Source of the DNA: JALYOC01 sp036675345
GTDB lineage: Bacteria; Myxococcota; Myxococcia; Myxococcales; Myxococcaceae
DNA length: 64,000 bases
Assembly (NCBI GenBank): GCA_036675345.1
Contig: JAKFFE010000017.1
Location: 607,012 to 671,011 of the forward strand
Direction of reading: 5' to 3'
Shown here: piece after piece, positions 8,141 through 15,692 of the stretch
How the letters are laid out: each line of letters begins with the position of its first letter
How positions within the stretch are numbered: position 1 is the first letter of the stretch
The notes under the pieces: generated by a model
The model's database searches: none
What the model was told of the DNA's origin: nothing
The model's input: the letters and a program-made list of their open reading frames with translations, nothing else
Made by a program: the position numbers and the translations under genes

Positions 8141-11110
8141 CTAGCCCCGGCGGCCCTTCGGACTTCCGCCGCGGGGCAGCCGGTCGCCGGAGCGGCCTGC
8201 GCCGTCCTTGCTCTTGCCACCCTTGGGGCTGCTGCCGGTGCGCTTGCCACCGCCGCCGCCCTTCTTCGGACCGCCGCCGCCACGTCCGCCCTCGGAGGAC
8301 GAGGAACGCTCCTTCTTCGGAGCTCCGAACCGCGAGGAGCCGCGCGAAGACTCACCTTCGCCGCGCGGAGGACCCCGGCCAGAGCTGCGCCCCGGAGTGG
8401 ACTGGGAGAGCAGACCCTTCTTGGCGGCCAGGGCCCGCAGCCGGTCGAAGCCGGGATGCGGTGAGGTGGGGGAGATCACCGGCTCTTCCACCTCCGCCGG
8501 AGCGGAGGGCACCGGAGCGCGACGACGCGGCTCCGCCTCTGGCTGCCGCGGACGCTCCTGCCGCCGGCCCGGAGCACCGCCACCGGCGGGGCCGCGGGAC
8601 TTGGCCAGGAAGCGCTTGGGATCGAACGGGCCCGCCACCGCGCTGGGCAGCGGCTGCTCGCCGGCGAAGTTGATTGCCACGAAGTCCAGCTGGCGGCGGG
8701 AGAGGTTCACCGACTCCAGCCGCACCCGCAGCTTCTGGCCGACCTTCACCCGCCGACCGTTCGGGTAGACCAGCGCGTGTTGGATCGCGTCCAGCTTGAA
8801 GCCGGGCCCCAGGGTCTCGGCCTTGACCAGGCCTTCGACCATCTCCACGTCCAGCTCCACGAAGAACCCGAAGTCGGTGACCGACCCCACGGTGGCATCG
8901 AACTCCTCGCCCACCCGGTCCTTCATCAGCAGCGCCGAGTAGAAGGCGCTGACCTCGCGCTCCACCTGCATCGCCGCGCGCTCGCGGTCCGAGCTCTGGG
9001 CGGCCATCGCCTCCAGCCGCTCGGTCTCCACCTCTGCCTGGGACTCGTCCAGGGAGCGGTTCCCCCGCGACCAGCGCTTCTTCAGCTGCCGGTGGACCAG
9101 GAGATCCGGATAGCGGCGGATGGGCGAGGTGAAGTGCAGGTAATGCTCGGCGGCCAGCCCGTAGTGGCCGATGTTCTCCGCCGAGTACACCGCCTGCATC
9201 ATCGAGCGCAGCAGCAGCTGGTTCAGGGCCCGCTTCTCGGGGTGTTCCTCCAGCTGCTCCAGGAAGTCCGCCAGCGCCTTGGAGGTCAGGTCCCCCTCCG
9301 GCAGGTGGAACCCGAAGGTCGCGGCCAGGGCGGAGAAGGCCTGCAGCTTCTCCTCGTCCGGCTCCGCGTGGTACCGGTAGACCGAAGGCTCGCCGATCCG
9401 CTTGAAGTGCCGCGCCACGGCCTCGTTGGCCGCCAGCATGCACTCCTCCACCAGGCGGTGGGCGTCCTTGCGCTCGCGCTTCTCCACCCGCTCCGGGAGG
9501 TCATTCTCTCCCAGCACCACCCGGGTCTCGGGGATGTCGAAGTCGATCGCGCCGCGGCTGACCCGCACCGAGTTGAGGGTCCGGGCCACGGTCATCAGCC
9601 GCTGGAAGTGGGGCCGGAACGCGTTGCGGTGCGGGACATCCTCCCCGTCCAGCACCGACTGCACCTCGTTGTAGGTGCAGCGGGCCACGCTGCGCATCAC
9701 CGCCGGATAGAAGTCCTCGCGGCGCACGGCCCCGGAGCGATCAATCTCCAGGTCCGCCACCATGCACAGCCGATCCTCGTCCGGACGCAGCGAGCAGATC
9801 CCCGCCGAGAGCCGCTCCGGCAACATCGGCATCACCCGGCCGGGCATGTACACGCTGGTGGCGCGGCGCAGGGCCTCGCGATCCAGATCGGTGCCCTCAC
9901 GCACGTAGTGGGTGACGTCGGCGATGGCCACCACCAGCCGCCAGCCGTTGGACACCTCTTCGGCGTAGACCGCGTCGTCGAAGTCGCGCGCGTCCTCCCC
10001 GTCGATGGTCACCAGCGCCATCTTGCGCAGGTCGTGGCGATCCTCTTCGGTCGCCTCCTCCTCGCTCACCTTGAGCGGGATCCGGTCCGCCTCCGCCATC
10101 ACCTCCGGCGGGAACTCGTCGGAGAAGCCCTGGGAGAAGACGATCCCCAGCACCTCGGCGGACGGATCGCCCGGGCGGCCCACCGAACCGGAGACCTCGC
10201 CGAACAACCCCTCCCCCGCCTCCACCATCCCTTCGCCCACGCCCAGGGTCACCTTCACCAGGTCCCCGTCCCGCGCCAGCTGCGTGGGGGGCACCCGGAT
10301 CGGGGCGATCATGTTGGCGTCGTTGGGGACCACGTAGCTGCGACGACCACGCTCGAAGTAGGTGCCCACCACCTGCGAGCGGCGGCGCTGCACCACGTCC
10401 ACCATCCGCCCGGAGGTGCGGCCGCGATCGCGGACCACGTCCACCAGCACCCGGTCCTTGTCCAACGCCTTCTGGACCTCCTGGGGCGGCAAGAAGATGT
10501 TCTCGCCCTCACCGCTCAGCGGGTGGACGAAGCCGAACCCGTCGCGGTGGACGTGGAGGATCCCCTCCACCTGCGCGATCGCCTTCTCCTTCGGAGGCTC
10601 GAAACCGCCGGGGATGCGGGGACCACGACCCCGGCCCTCTTCGCGACCCGCGCCACGACCCCGCTCCGCGCCCCGGGCCGGTGCCTGCCCGCGGGTAGAA
10701 CGGTCCAGGGCCCGGGCGGCATAGCCACCGGGAGCGCGCTCGGGGGGCGCGACCACCGCCGCCCGACCCGCGCCGCGGACCGGACGTTCGGCGGGTTCCC
10801 CGCGCTTCTTGGGGGGCACCGCGGCCCGACCACTCTTGGCGCCCCGCGCTGCCGGCGCCGCGGCCGGCCGACGCGCCGGAGCCTCGCTGGCCTCCACCGC
10901 CGGAGCGTGGGCCTTGCGCTGATCCTCGGGAAGGACGAACCGCTTGCCGTCCTTGTCGATCTGCCCTGCCTTGAGCAGCTCCCGCAGCACGCGCTTCACC
11001 TCGGTCTGGTGACCGGGGTTCATGCCGGAGAGTCTGAGCAATTCCTTGATCCCGACGGGGCGTTGCGCCTCCGCCAGGACCGCCAACAGTTGATCCGGGG
11101 CGACCGCCAC
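8141..11110 (-). CDS. rnr: Ribonuclease R with long low-complexity tails
   Basis: 989 residues, starting at a GTG. It has an N-terminal winged-helix region (1-60), a Pro/Ala/Arg linker (about 65-170), OB-type cold-shock domains, the RNB exonuclease domain with the Asp cluster DARDFDDA near 373, an S1 domain near 745-830, and a basic Gly/Ser/Lys/Arg-rich tail (835-989). RNase R degrades structured RNA 3' to 5' in the cytoplasm. E. coli RNase R is about 813 residues, so the linker and tail account for the extra length; they may bind RNA or a partner. The start is 3 bp after the stop of the upstream H1-like gene, so the two are cotranscribed. Confidence 0.95.
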   Translation of the reverse strand: MAVAPDQLLAVLAEAQRPVGIKELLRLSGMNPGHQTEVKRVLRELLKAGQIDKDGKRFVLPEDQRKAHAPAVEASEAPARRPAAAPAARGAKSGRAAVPPKKRGEPAERPVRGAGRAAVVAPPERAPGGYAARALDRSTRGQAPARGAERGRGAGREEGRGRGPRIPGGFEPPKEKAIAQVEGILHVHRDGFGFVHPLSGEGENIFLPPQEVQKALDKDRVLVDVVRDRGRTSGRMVDVVQRRRSQVVGTYFERGRRSYVVPNDANMIAPIRVPPTQLARDGDLVKVTLGVGEGMVEAGEGLFGEVSGSVGRPGDPSAEVLGIVFSQGFSDEFPPEVMAEADRIPLKVSEEEATEEDRHDLRKMALVTIDGEDARDFDDAVYAEEVSNGWRLVVAIADVTHYVREGTDLDREALRRATSVYMPGRVMPMLPERLSAGICSLRPDEDRLCMVADLEIDRSGAVRREDFYPAVMRSVARCTYNEVQSVLDGEDVPHRNAFRPHFQRLMTVARTLNSVRVSRGAIDFDIPETRVVLGENDLPERVEKRERKDAHRLVEECMLAANEAVARHFKRIGEPSVYRYHAEPDEEKLQAFSALAATFGFHLPEGDLTSKALADFLEQLEEHPEKRALNQLLLRSMMQAVYSAENIGHYGLAAEHYLHFTSPIRRYPDLLVHRQLKKRWSRGNRSLDESQAEVETERLEAMAAQSSDRERAAMQVEREVSAFYSALLMKDRVGEEFDATVGSVTDFGFFVELDVEMVEGLVKAETLGPGFKLDAIQHALVYPNGRRVKVGQKLRVRLESVNLSRRQLDFVAINFAGEQPLPSAVAGPFDPKRFLAKSRGPAGGGAPGRRQERPRQPEAEPRRRAPVPSAPAEVEEPVISPTSPHPGFDRLRALAAKKGLLSQSTPGRSSGRGPPRGEGESSRGSSRFGAPKKERSSSSEGGRGGGGPKKGGGGGKRTGSSPKGGKSKDGAGRSGDRLPRGGSPKGRRG

Positions 11111-11113
11111 GCG

Positions 11114-12532
11114 TCAGGCCTTGACGTGCACCACCAGCTTCAAGGTCTTCATGACCTGGGCCGGCGAGTACACCTTGGCAAGGAAGAATTCGATCTCGAA
11201 CGACCCCGGGTTGCGCGGGGTGAAGAAGAACTCGCGGGTGGGCGGGTTGCCACCGGAGTTCATCTCGAAGTTCGCCTCGCGCAGCGAGAGCCGCTTGGCG
11301 GTGGTGGGCTCGATGGCCCAGGTGTAGCCGGCGCGCTCGGAGAGGCGGACGGAGAGGCCGTGGTTGAGCTTGACCTCCACCTCGGTGCCCTCGGCGGGCT
11401 GCTCCACCTCCACCACGTCCATGTTGTCGCGGGAGACGGCGCGGAACTCCACCGGCCGGGCCTCCACCGACTCGGTCTCGATGATCCCGCCCCAGCCGGA
11501 GGACTTGTCCACCACCCCGGTGACGTTGACCAGCGAGCCCACCAGCTTGCGCAGCCCCTTGGCGCCCTTGCCCTGCAGCAGGAAGGACACCTGATGCCGG
11601 GTGCCGCCGTTGGCCGCGACCAGGAAGAACTCGTCGCCGGACATCTCCAGGCTGCCGCGCACGGTGGCAAAGCCATGCATGCCCGCGCCCATCCCGGCGT
11701 TCTGCACCTGCTCCACCTCGCCGGGGGAGAGGTACCGCAGCTTCTGCTCCAGCGGCTCGGCCACCACCTCGGCCTCCGGCTTCTTCGCCGAGTACTTCCG
11801 CACATCGACGATGCCGCCGTAGTTGGTGGTCTTGCGGATCATCCCGCTGACCGAGACCTTGTGATCCTGGTAGGCGGGCAGCACCTCCTGATCCGGTCCC
11901 TGCAGTAGGAAGCTCAGCTCGCGCTTGTCGCGGCCGATCACCTGGAGGTACGGGAACCCGTCCTTCACCAGCAGCCGGCCCTTGAGGCTGCCTTCGCCCA
12001 GCACGCCGCGCCCGGCGCCGGCGGTCAGCAGCTGCTCGGTCTCGCGCTTGGTCAGCGGCTCACCCTGGTTGGGGAGCTTGGTGGCGCGGGGCAGCGGCTT
12101 GTCCGGCTTGACGTCGAACGGGGAGAGGGTCATCGGCGGGGGCGGCTTGACCTTGGGGACGTCCGAGCCCTTCACCTTCGGGGCCTTGGGCGCCTTGGGG
12201 GCCTTCTCCACCTTCTCCGCCTTCTCGACGATCTTCTCGGCGACGGCAGCGACTGCCTTCACCGGTGCAACCTTGGGGGACGCCTTGGCAGGGGCCTCTT
12301 TCACAGCGGCCTCTTTCGCAGGGGGCTTCACCGGGGGAACCTTCGCTGACTTCGTCTTCGCGGCCGCCTTGGGTTCAGGCGTCGCGATCTTCTGGGCGGC
12401 CTTCACCAGCTTCGCAGCCGCCGAAGCCACGCCCTTGGAGGCGCTCTTGAGGAGCCCCGCCTTGGGCTTCGTGGCAACCGCCGGCTTCTTCACGGGCGTT
12501 GCCTTCTTGGCCCCCACCTTCGCCTTGGCCAT
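11114..12532 (-). CDS. Histone H1-like tail fused to duplicated OB-like modules and a chagasin-like C-terminal domain
   Basis: 472 residues. The ATG at 12532 has GGGAG about 7 bases upstream; the longer frame to 12670 runs into a promoter and is rejected. Residues 1-150 are Lys/Ala/Pro-rich like histone H1 or bacterial HctB tails. Two related modules follow (about 165-262 and 280-365), each with a G-x-G...SFLLQG...V-x-G-hydrophobic-V pattern and a closing YGGI or WGGI. The last 95 residues resemble a chagasin (I42) Ig-like fold: AGYTWAI, then FFFTPRNPG, then a strand ending VVHV. The tail suggests DNA or RNA binding, but the function is unknown. It is upstream of and coupled to rnr. Confidence 0.75.
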   Translation of the reverse strand: MAKAKVGAKKATPVKKPAVATKPKAGLLKSASKGVASAAAKLVKAAQKIATPEPKAAAKTKSAKVPPVKPPAKEAAVKEAPAKASPKVAPVKAVAAVAEKIVEKAEKVEKAPKAPKAPKVKGSDVPKVKPPPPMTLSPFDVKPDKPLPRATKLPNQGEPLTKRETEQLLTAGAGRGVLGEGSLKGRLLVKDGFPYLQVIGRDKRELSFLLQGPDQEVLPAYQDHKVSVSGMIRKTTNYGGIVDVRKYSAKKPEAEVVAEPLEQKLRYLSPGEVEQVQNAGMGAGMHGFATVRGSLEMSGDEFFLVAANGGTRHQVSFLLQGKGAKGLRKLVGSLVNVTGVVDKSSGWGGIIETESVEARPVEFRAVSRDNMDVVEVEQPAEGTEVEVKLNHGLSVRLSERAGYTWAIEPTTAKRLSLREANFEMNSGGNPPTREFFFTPRNPGSFEIEFFLAKVYSPAQVMKTLKLVVHVKA

Positions 12533-12640
12533 CGGGTCTCTCCCTTCGGAGTCCGCGCTGCGGATCCGGAAAATCCCATGGAATGTCCATGGTTTGGCTT
12601 GGGCCAACGTGAGGCCAGCAAAGCCTGAAAAGTCAACCGG

Positions 12641-12670
12641 CTTGTAACGGCGAACCGGGCGTCCTGTCAA
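12641..12670 (-). promoter_or_regulatory. Sigma-70-type promoter for the H1-like gene and rnr
   Basis: On the minus strand a perfect -35 TTGACA (12670-12665) is followed after 18 bp by TACAAG (12646-12641), four of six matches to the -10. Transcription would start near 12634, giving a leader of about 100 nt. That leader carries a dyad CCATGG-N5-CCATGG (12576-12592) of unknown role. Confidence 0.55.
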
Positions 12671-12718
12671 TGAAACTCTTCAGTTGTTTTGAGGGGTTGG
12701 AGCGTACGCTGCCGGCCC

Positions 12719-13936
12719 ATGAACGAATTGAAGCGGATGCATGAGCCCGGGGAGGCCCTGGCGCGGATCCTGGGGCACGTGCGTTCAGGGCCTCCGGAGA
12801 CCGTCCGGATCGAGGACGCGCTGGGCCGGGCGCTGGGGGCGCCGGTGCATGCCCGGCGGACCCTGCCCCCCTGGAACAATTCGGCGATGGATGGCTACGC
12901 GGTGCGCGCCGCCGACCTGGGCGGGCCGGGGGTGACGCTGCGCCAGGTGGCGGAGGTGGCCGCCGGCGGCAGCCACTCCACCCCGCTAGGCCCTGGGGAG
13001 TGCGCGAGGATCTTCACCGGCGCGCCGCTGCCCCCCGGCGCGGACACGGTGGTGATGCAGGAGAAGGTCCGGGCGGAGGGAGGGCGGATCGAGCTGCAGG
13101 AGGTGCCCGCTCCCGGCGCCAACGTCCGCGCCGCCGGAGAGGACGCCCGCGCCGGGGAGCTGCTGCTGCCGGCGGGGACCTCGCTGGGGATCCCGGAGGT
13201 GGGGCTGCTGTGGGCCCAGGGGCTGACGATGGTGACCGTGGCCCGCGCGCCCCGGGTGGCGCTGTTCTCCACCGGGGACGAGCTGTGCGCGGTGGGTCAG
13301 GCGGAGGGAGATCGGATCGTGGACACCAACACCCCCGGGCTGGCGCTGGCGGTGCGGCGGGCGGGGGGAGTCCCCACCGTGCTGCCGATCGCCCGCGACA
13401 CGCTGGAAGAGGTGGTGGCGCGCTTTCGCGAGACCGACGGGTTCGACGTGGTGATCACCTCCGCCGGCGTCTCGGTGGGAGACCGCGACTTCGTGCGTCC
13501 GGCGCTGGAGGCGATCGGGGTGGAGATGGACTTCTGGCGGGTGGCGATCAAGCCGGGAAAACCGCTGGCGGTGGGCACCCGCGGGTCGACCCTCTATGTG
13601 GGACTGCCGGGGAACCCCGCCTCCTCCCTGGTCACCTTCGAGTTGTTCGTCCGCCCTGCCCTGCGCCGCTGGTGCGGTCACACCTCGGTGGAACCCGCGC
13701 GGTTGGGCGGGGTGATGGTGGGCGGCTACCGGAAGGCCGCGGGGCTGACCCACTATGTCCGGGCCACCGTGGAGTTCCGGGAGGGCGCGCTGTACGCCTC
13801 CCCACTCTCCACCCAGACCTCGGGGACACTGCGGTCCACGGCCACCGCGACCCACCTTATCGAGGTGCCCCCACAGGTAACCGAGGTGTCCCCTGGTCAG
13901 CCGGTCACCCTCCTTCCCGTCTCCTGGGCAGCCTGA
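12719..13936 (+). CDS. moeA: Molybdopterin molybdenumtransferase MoeA
   Basis: 405 residues from the ATG at 12719. It has the MoeA signature PPWNNSAMDGYAVRA (about 50-64), RIFTGAPLPPGADTVVMQE, the MoCF-domain motif ITSAGVSVGDRDF, and KPGKPLAVG...GLPGNPASSLVTFE. The enzyme inserts molybdate into adenylated molybdopterin in the last step of molybdenum cofactor synthesis, in the cytoplasm. The length fits the family. The ribosome site is weak (TTGGAG is too far away), so the start could be a few codons off. I found no Moco riboswitch upstream. Confidence 0.95.
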   Translation: MNELKRMHEPGEALARILGHVRSGPPETVRIEDALGRALGAPVHARRTLPPWNNSAMDGYAVRAADLGGPGVTLRQVAEVAAGGSHSTPLGPGECARIFTGAPLPPGADTVVMQEKVRAEGGRIELQEVPAPGANVRAAGEDARAGELLLPAGTSLGIPEVGLLWAQGLTMVTVARAPRVALFSTGDELCAVGQAEGDRIVDTNTPGLALAVRRAGGVPTVLPIARDTLEEVVARFRETDGFDVVITSAGVSVGDRDFVRPALEAIGVEMDFWRVAIKPGKPLAVGTRGSTLYVGLPGNPASSLVTFELFVRPALRRWCGHTSVEPARLGGVMVGGYRKAAGLTHYVRATVEFREGALYASPLSTQTSGTLRSTATATHLIEVPPQVTEVSPGQPVTLLPVSWAA

Positions 13937-13994
13937 CAGCCAGGGCTCCCTGTCACCGAACGTCGTCTCGAACATCCAAGGGGTCGCGTTGAGG

Positions 13995-14022
13995 AGCGGG
14001 CAAGGTTATGGGAACGCCCGCT
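13995..14022 (+). terminator. Stem-loop after moeA
   Basis: AGCGGGC (13995-14001) pairs with GCCCGCT (14016-14022) across 14 bases, 59 bp downstream of the moeA stop and just before the ribA promoter. Only TTG follows, without a real T-run, so this is a weak terminator candidate. Confidence 0.3.
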
Positions 14023-14025
14023 TGC

Positions 14026-14054
14026 TTGACGCGTGGTAGTCCCACGTTTGAAAT
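14026..14054 (+). promoter_or_regulatory. Sigma-70-type promoter of ribA with a dyad in the spacer
   Basis: TTGACG (14026-14031, five of six to consensus), a 17-bp spacer and TGAAAT (14049-14054, four of six) place a start site near 14061, 16 bases before the ribA ATG. The spacer contains an inverted repeat CGTGG-TAGTC-CCACG (14032-14046) that could bind a regulator. No FMN riboswitch is present. Confidence 0.6.
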
Positions 14055-14076
14055 TGGCGTTTTCACGGTTCCTACA

Positions 14077-14742
14077 ATGTCCGACACTCCTCCGGTCCTC
14101 CCCACCAAGAAGCCGACCCACGTGGTCGAGCGCTACTCCGAGGCGGACCTCCCCACCGCGCGCGGAACCTTCAAGACGGTCGTGTTCCGGGAGAAGCGGA
14201 ACAACCGCGAGCACGTGGCCCTGGTGATGGGCGAGGTGGCGGGCAAGGAGGGGGTGCCGGTGCGCGTCCACTCCGAGTGCCTGACCTCCGAGGTCTTCGG
14301 CAGCCTGAAGTGTGACTGCCGTCAGCAGCTGGATCGGGCCCTGGACTTCGTGGCCCAGAACGGCACCGGGGTGGTGCTGTACCTGCGGCAGGAAGGCCGG
14401 GGGATCGGGCTGGGAAACAAGATCAAGGCGTACGCGCTGCAGGCCAAGGGCGCGGACACCCTGGAGGCCAACCGCCTACTGGGTTTCCCGGATGACCTGC
14501 GCACCTACGACATCGCCGCGGACATGCTCCGACAGCTGGGCGTCCGCTCGGTGGATCTGATCACCAACAACCCACTGAAGATCGCGGGGCTGGTGGAAGA
14601 GGGAATTCCGGTCCGTCGTAGAATCCCTTCGCGCACGCAACACAATCCGCATAACGTCGGTTATCTCAGGACCAAGCGTGAGCGATCGGGGCACCTCATT
14701 GAGCTCTTCGTTGAGGACGACACGGAAGCGAGCGTCGGCTAG
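14077..14742 (+). CDS. ribA: GTP cyclohydrolase II
   Basis: 221 residues. It has the zinc-site Cys residues in SECLTSEVFGSLKCDCRQQLD (near 69-90), the catalytic motif YLRQEGRGIGLGNKIKAY and the closing TNNPLKIAGL. It converts GTP to a diaminohydroxy-ribosylaminopyrimidine, the first step of riboflavin synthesis. It is a stand-alone RibA with no fused DHBP synthase domain. The ATG at 14077 is favoured over an in-frame start at 14008 because the longer form would lie across the predicted promoter; no clear ribosome site is seen. Confidence 0.95.
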   Translation: MSDTPPVLPTKKPTHVVERYSEADLPTARGTFKTVVFREKRNNREHVALVMGEVAGKEGVPVRVHSECLTSEVFGSLKCDCRQQLDRALDFVAQNGTGVVLYLRQEGRGIGLGNKIKAYALQAKGADTLEANRLLGFPDDLRTYDIAADMLRQLGVRSVDLITNNPLKIAGLVEEGIPVRRRIPSRTQHNPHNVGYLRTKRERSGHLIELFVEDDTEASVG

Positions 14743-14821
14743 CAAGGCGCCGCGCACCGTTCGTCCACCCCCGCGTCCGGCCCCGCGCAAGCGGTTGGCT
14801 CCCCGACGCGGCGGAACTTCG

Positions 14822-15655
14822 GTGAAGTCGGACTTCTTCGTGCGCTTCTGGGGCGTGCGCGGGTCCATCCCCTCCCCCGGCGCCCACACCTCCCGGTTCG
14901 GTGGCAACACCGCCTGCGTGGAGGTCCGCTGCGGCGACGAGGTGCTGATCTTCGATCTCGGCTCCGGCGCGCGATCGCTGGGCGAGACCCTCAAGGCCCC
15001 GGCCCGGGCCACGATCTTCATCTCGCACTACCACTACGATCACCTGCAGGGTCTGCCGTTCTTCACCCCGATGTTCCTGCCCCAGAACCAGTTCACGCTC
15101 TACGGCCCCAAGCGCAAGGAGCTGGGGGTCAAGGCGATCCTGGCCGGGCAGATGCAGCAGCCCTACTTCCCGGTGACCGCGGAGATGGTGTTCCGCGCCC
15201 AGGTGGACTACCGCGACTTCCAGGTGGGAGACGTGGCCAAGGTCGGCGAGGCCCGGGTCACCGCGCTGGAGCTGAACCACCCCGGCGGGAACCTGGGGTA
15301 CCGGGTCGACTACCGCGGGCGCTCGGTGGTGTACGCCACCGACATCGAACACGGGTCGGCGGTGGACGAGCAGCTGGGCGAGTTTGCCCGCGACACCGAT
15401 CTGCTGATCTACGACGCCCAGTACACCGAGGACGAGTACCTGGGACGTTCGGGTCCGCCCAAGGCCGGCTGGGGCCACTCCACCTGGCAGGCCTCGGTGG
15501 CCGCCGCCAACCGCTCCCAGGCCAAGCGTCTGGTGCTCTTCCACCACGAGCCCACCCGCTCGGATGTGGAGCTGGAGAAGCTGCTGCGCACTGTCCGCAA
15601 GCAGCGCCCGGAGGCCACCGCGGCCCGGGAGTCGGAAGTGCTGTTCGTGCCGTAG
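14822..15655 (+). CDS. Metallo-beta-lactamase-fold hydrolase
   Basis: 277 residues from the GTG at 14822. It starts with a WGVRGSIPSPG motif and has the metal motif HYHYDHLQGL, an Asp in VVYATDIEHG, and a late His in LVLFHHEPTRSD. It belongs to the MBL group with the N-terminal F-W-GxRGSxP signature (PhnP/cyclic phosphodiesterase-like). The substrate is unknown. A longer GTG start at 14678 would overlap ribA by 65 bp and add 48 mostly basic residues; I consider it less likely. It shares direction with ribA. Confidence 0.85.
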   Translation: MKSDFFVRFWGVRGSIPSPGAHTSRFGGNTACVEVRCGDEVLIFDLGSGARSLGETLKAPARATIFISHYHYDHLQGLPFFTPMFLPQNQFTLYGPKRKELGVKAILAGQMQQPYFPVTAEMVFRAQVDYRDFQVGDVAKVGEARVTALELNHPGGNLGYRVDYRGRSVVYATDIEHGSAVDEQLGEFARDTDLLIYDAQYTEDEYLGRSGPPKAGWGHSTWQASVAAANRSQAKRLVLFHHEPTRSDVELEKLLRTVRKQRPEATAARESEVLFVP

Positions 15656-15692
15656 CGGCGAGGGTCCGCCGCCGTGGCGCCAGCGCAGGCCG

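Noticed and set aside
8777..11908. A 1043-codon open frame on the plus strand
   Set aside because: It runs antisense to rnr and the H1-like gene, is rich in His, Arg, Gly and Val as expected for a mirror frame in GC-rich DNA, and matches no family.
12541..12720. Moco riboswitch ahead of moeA
   Set aside because: The space is short and shows none of the conserved stem blocks; the promoter found there reads the other way.
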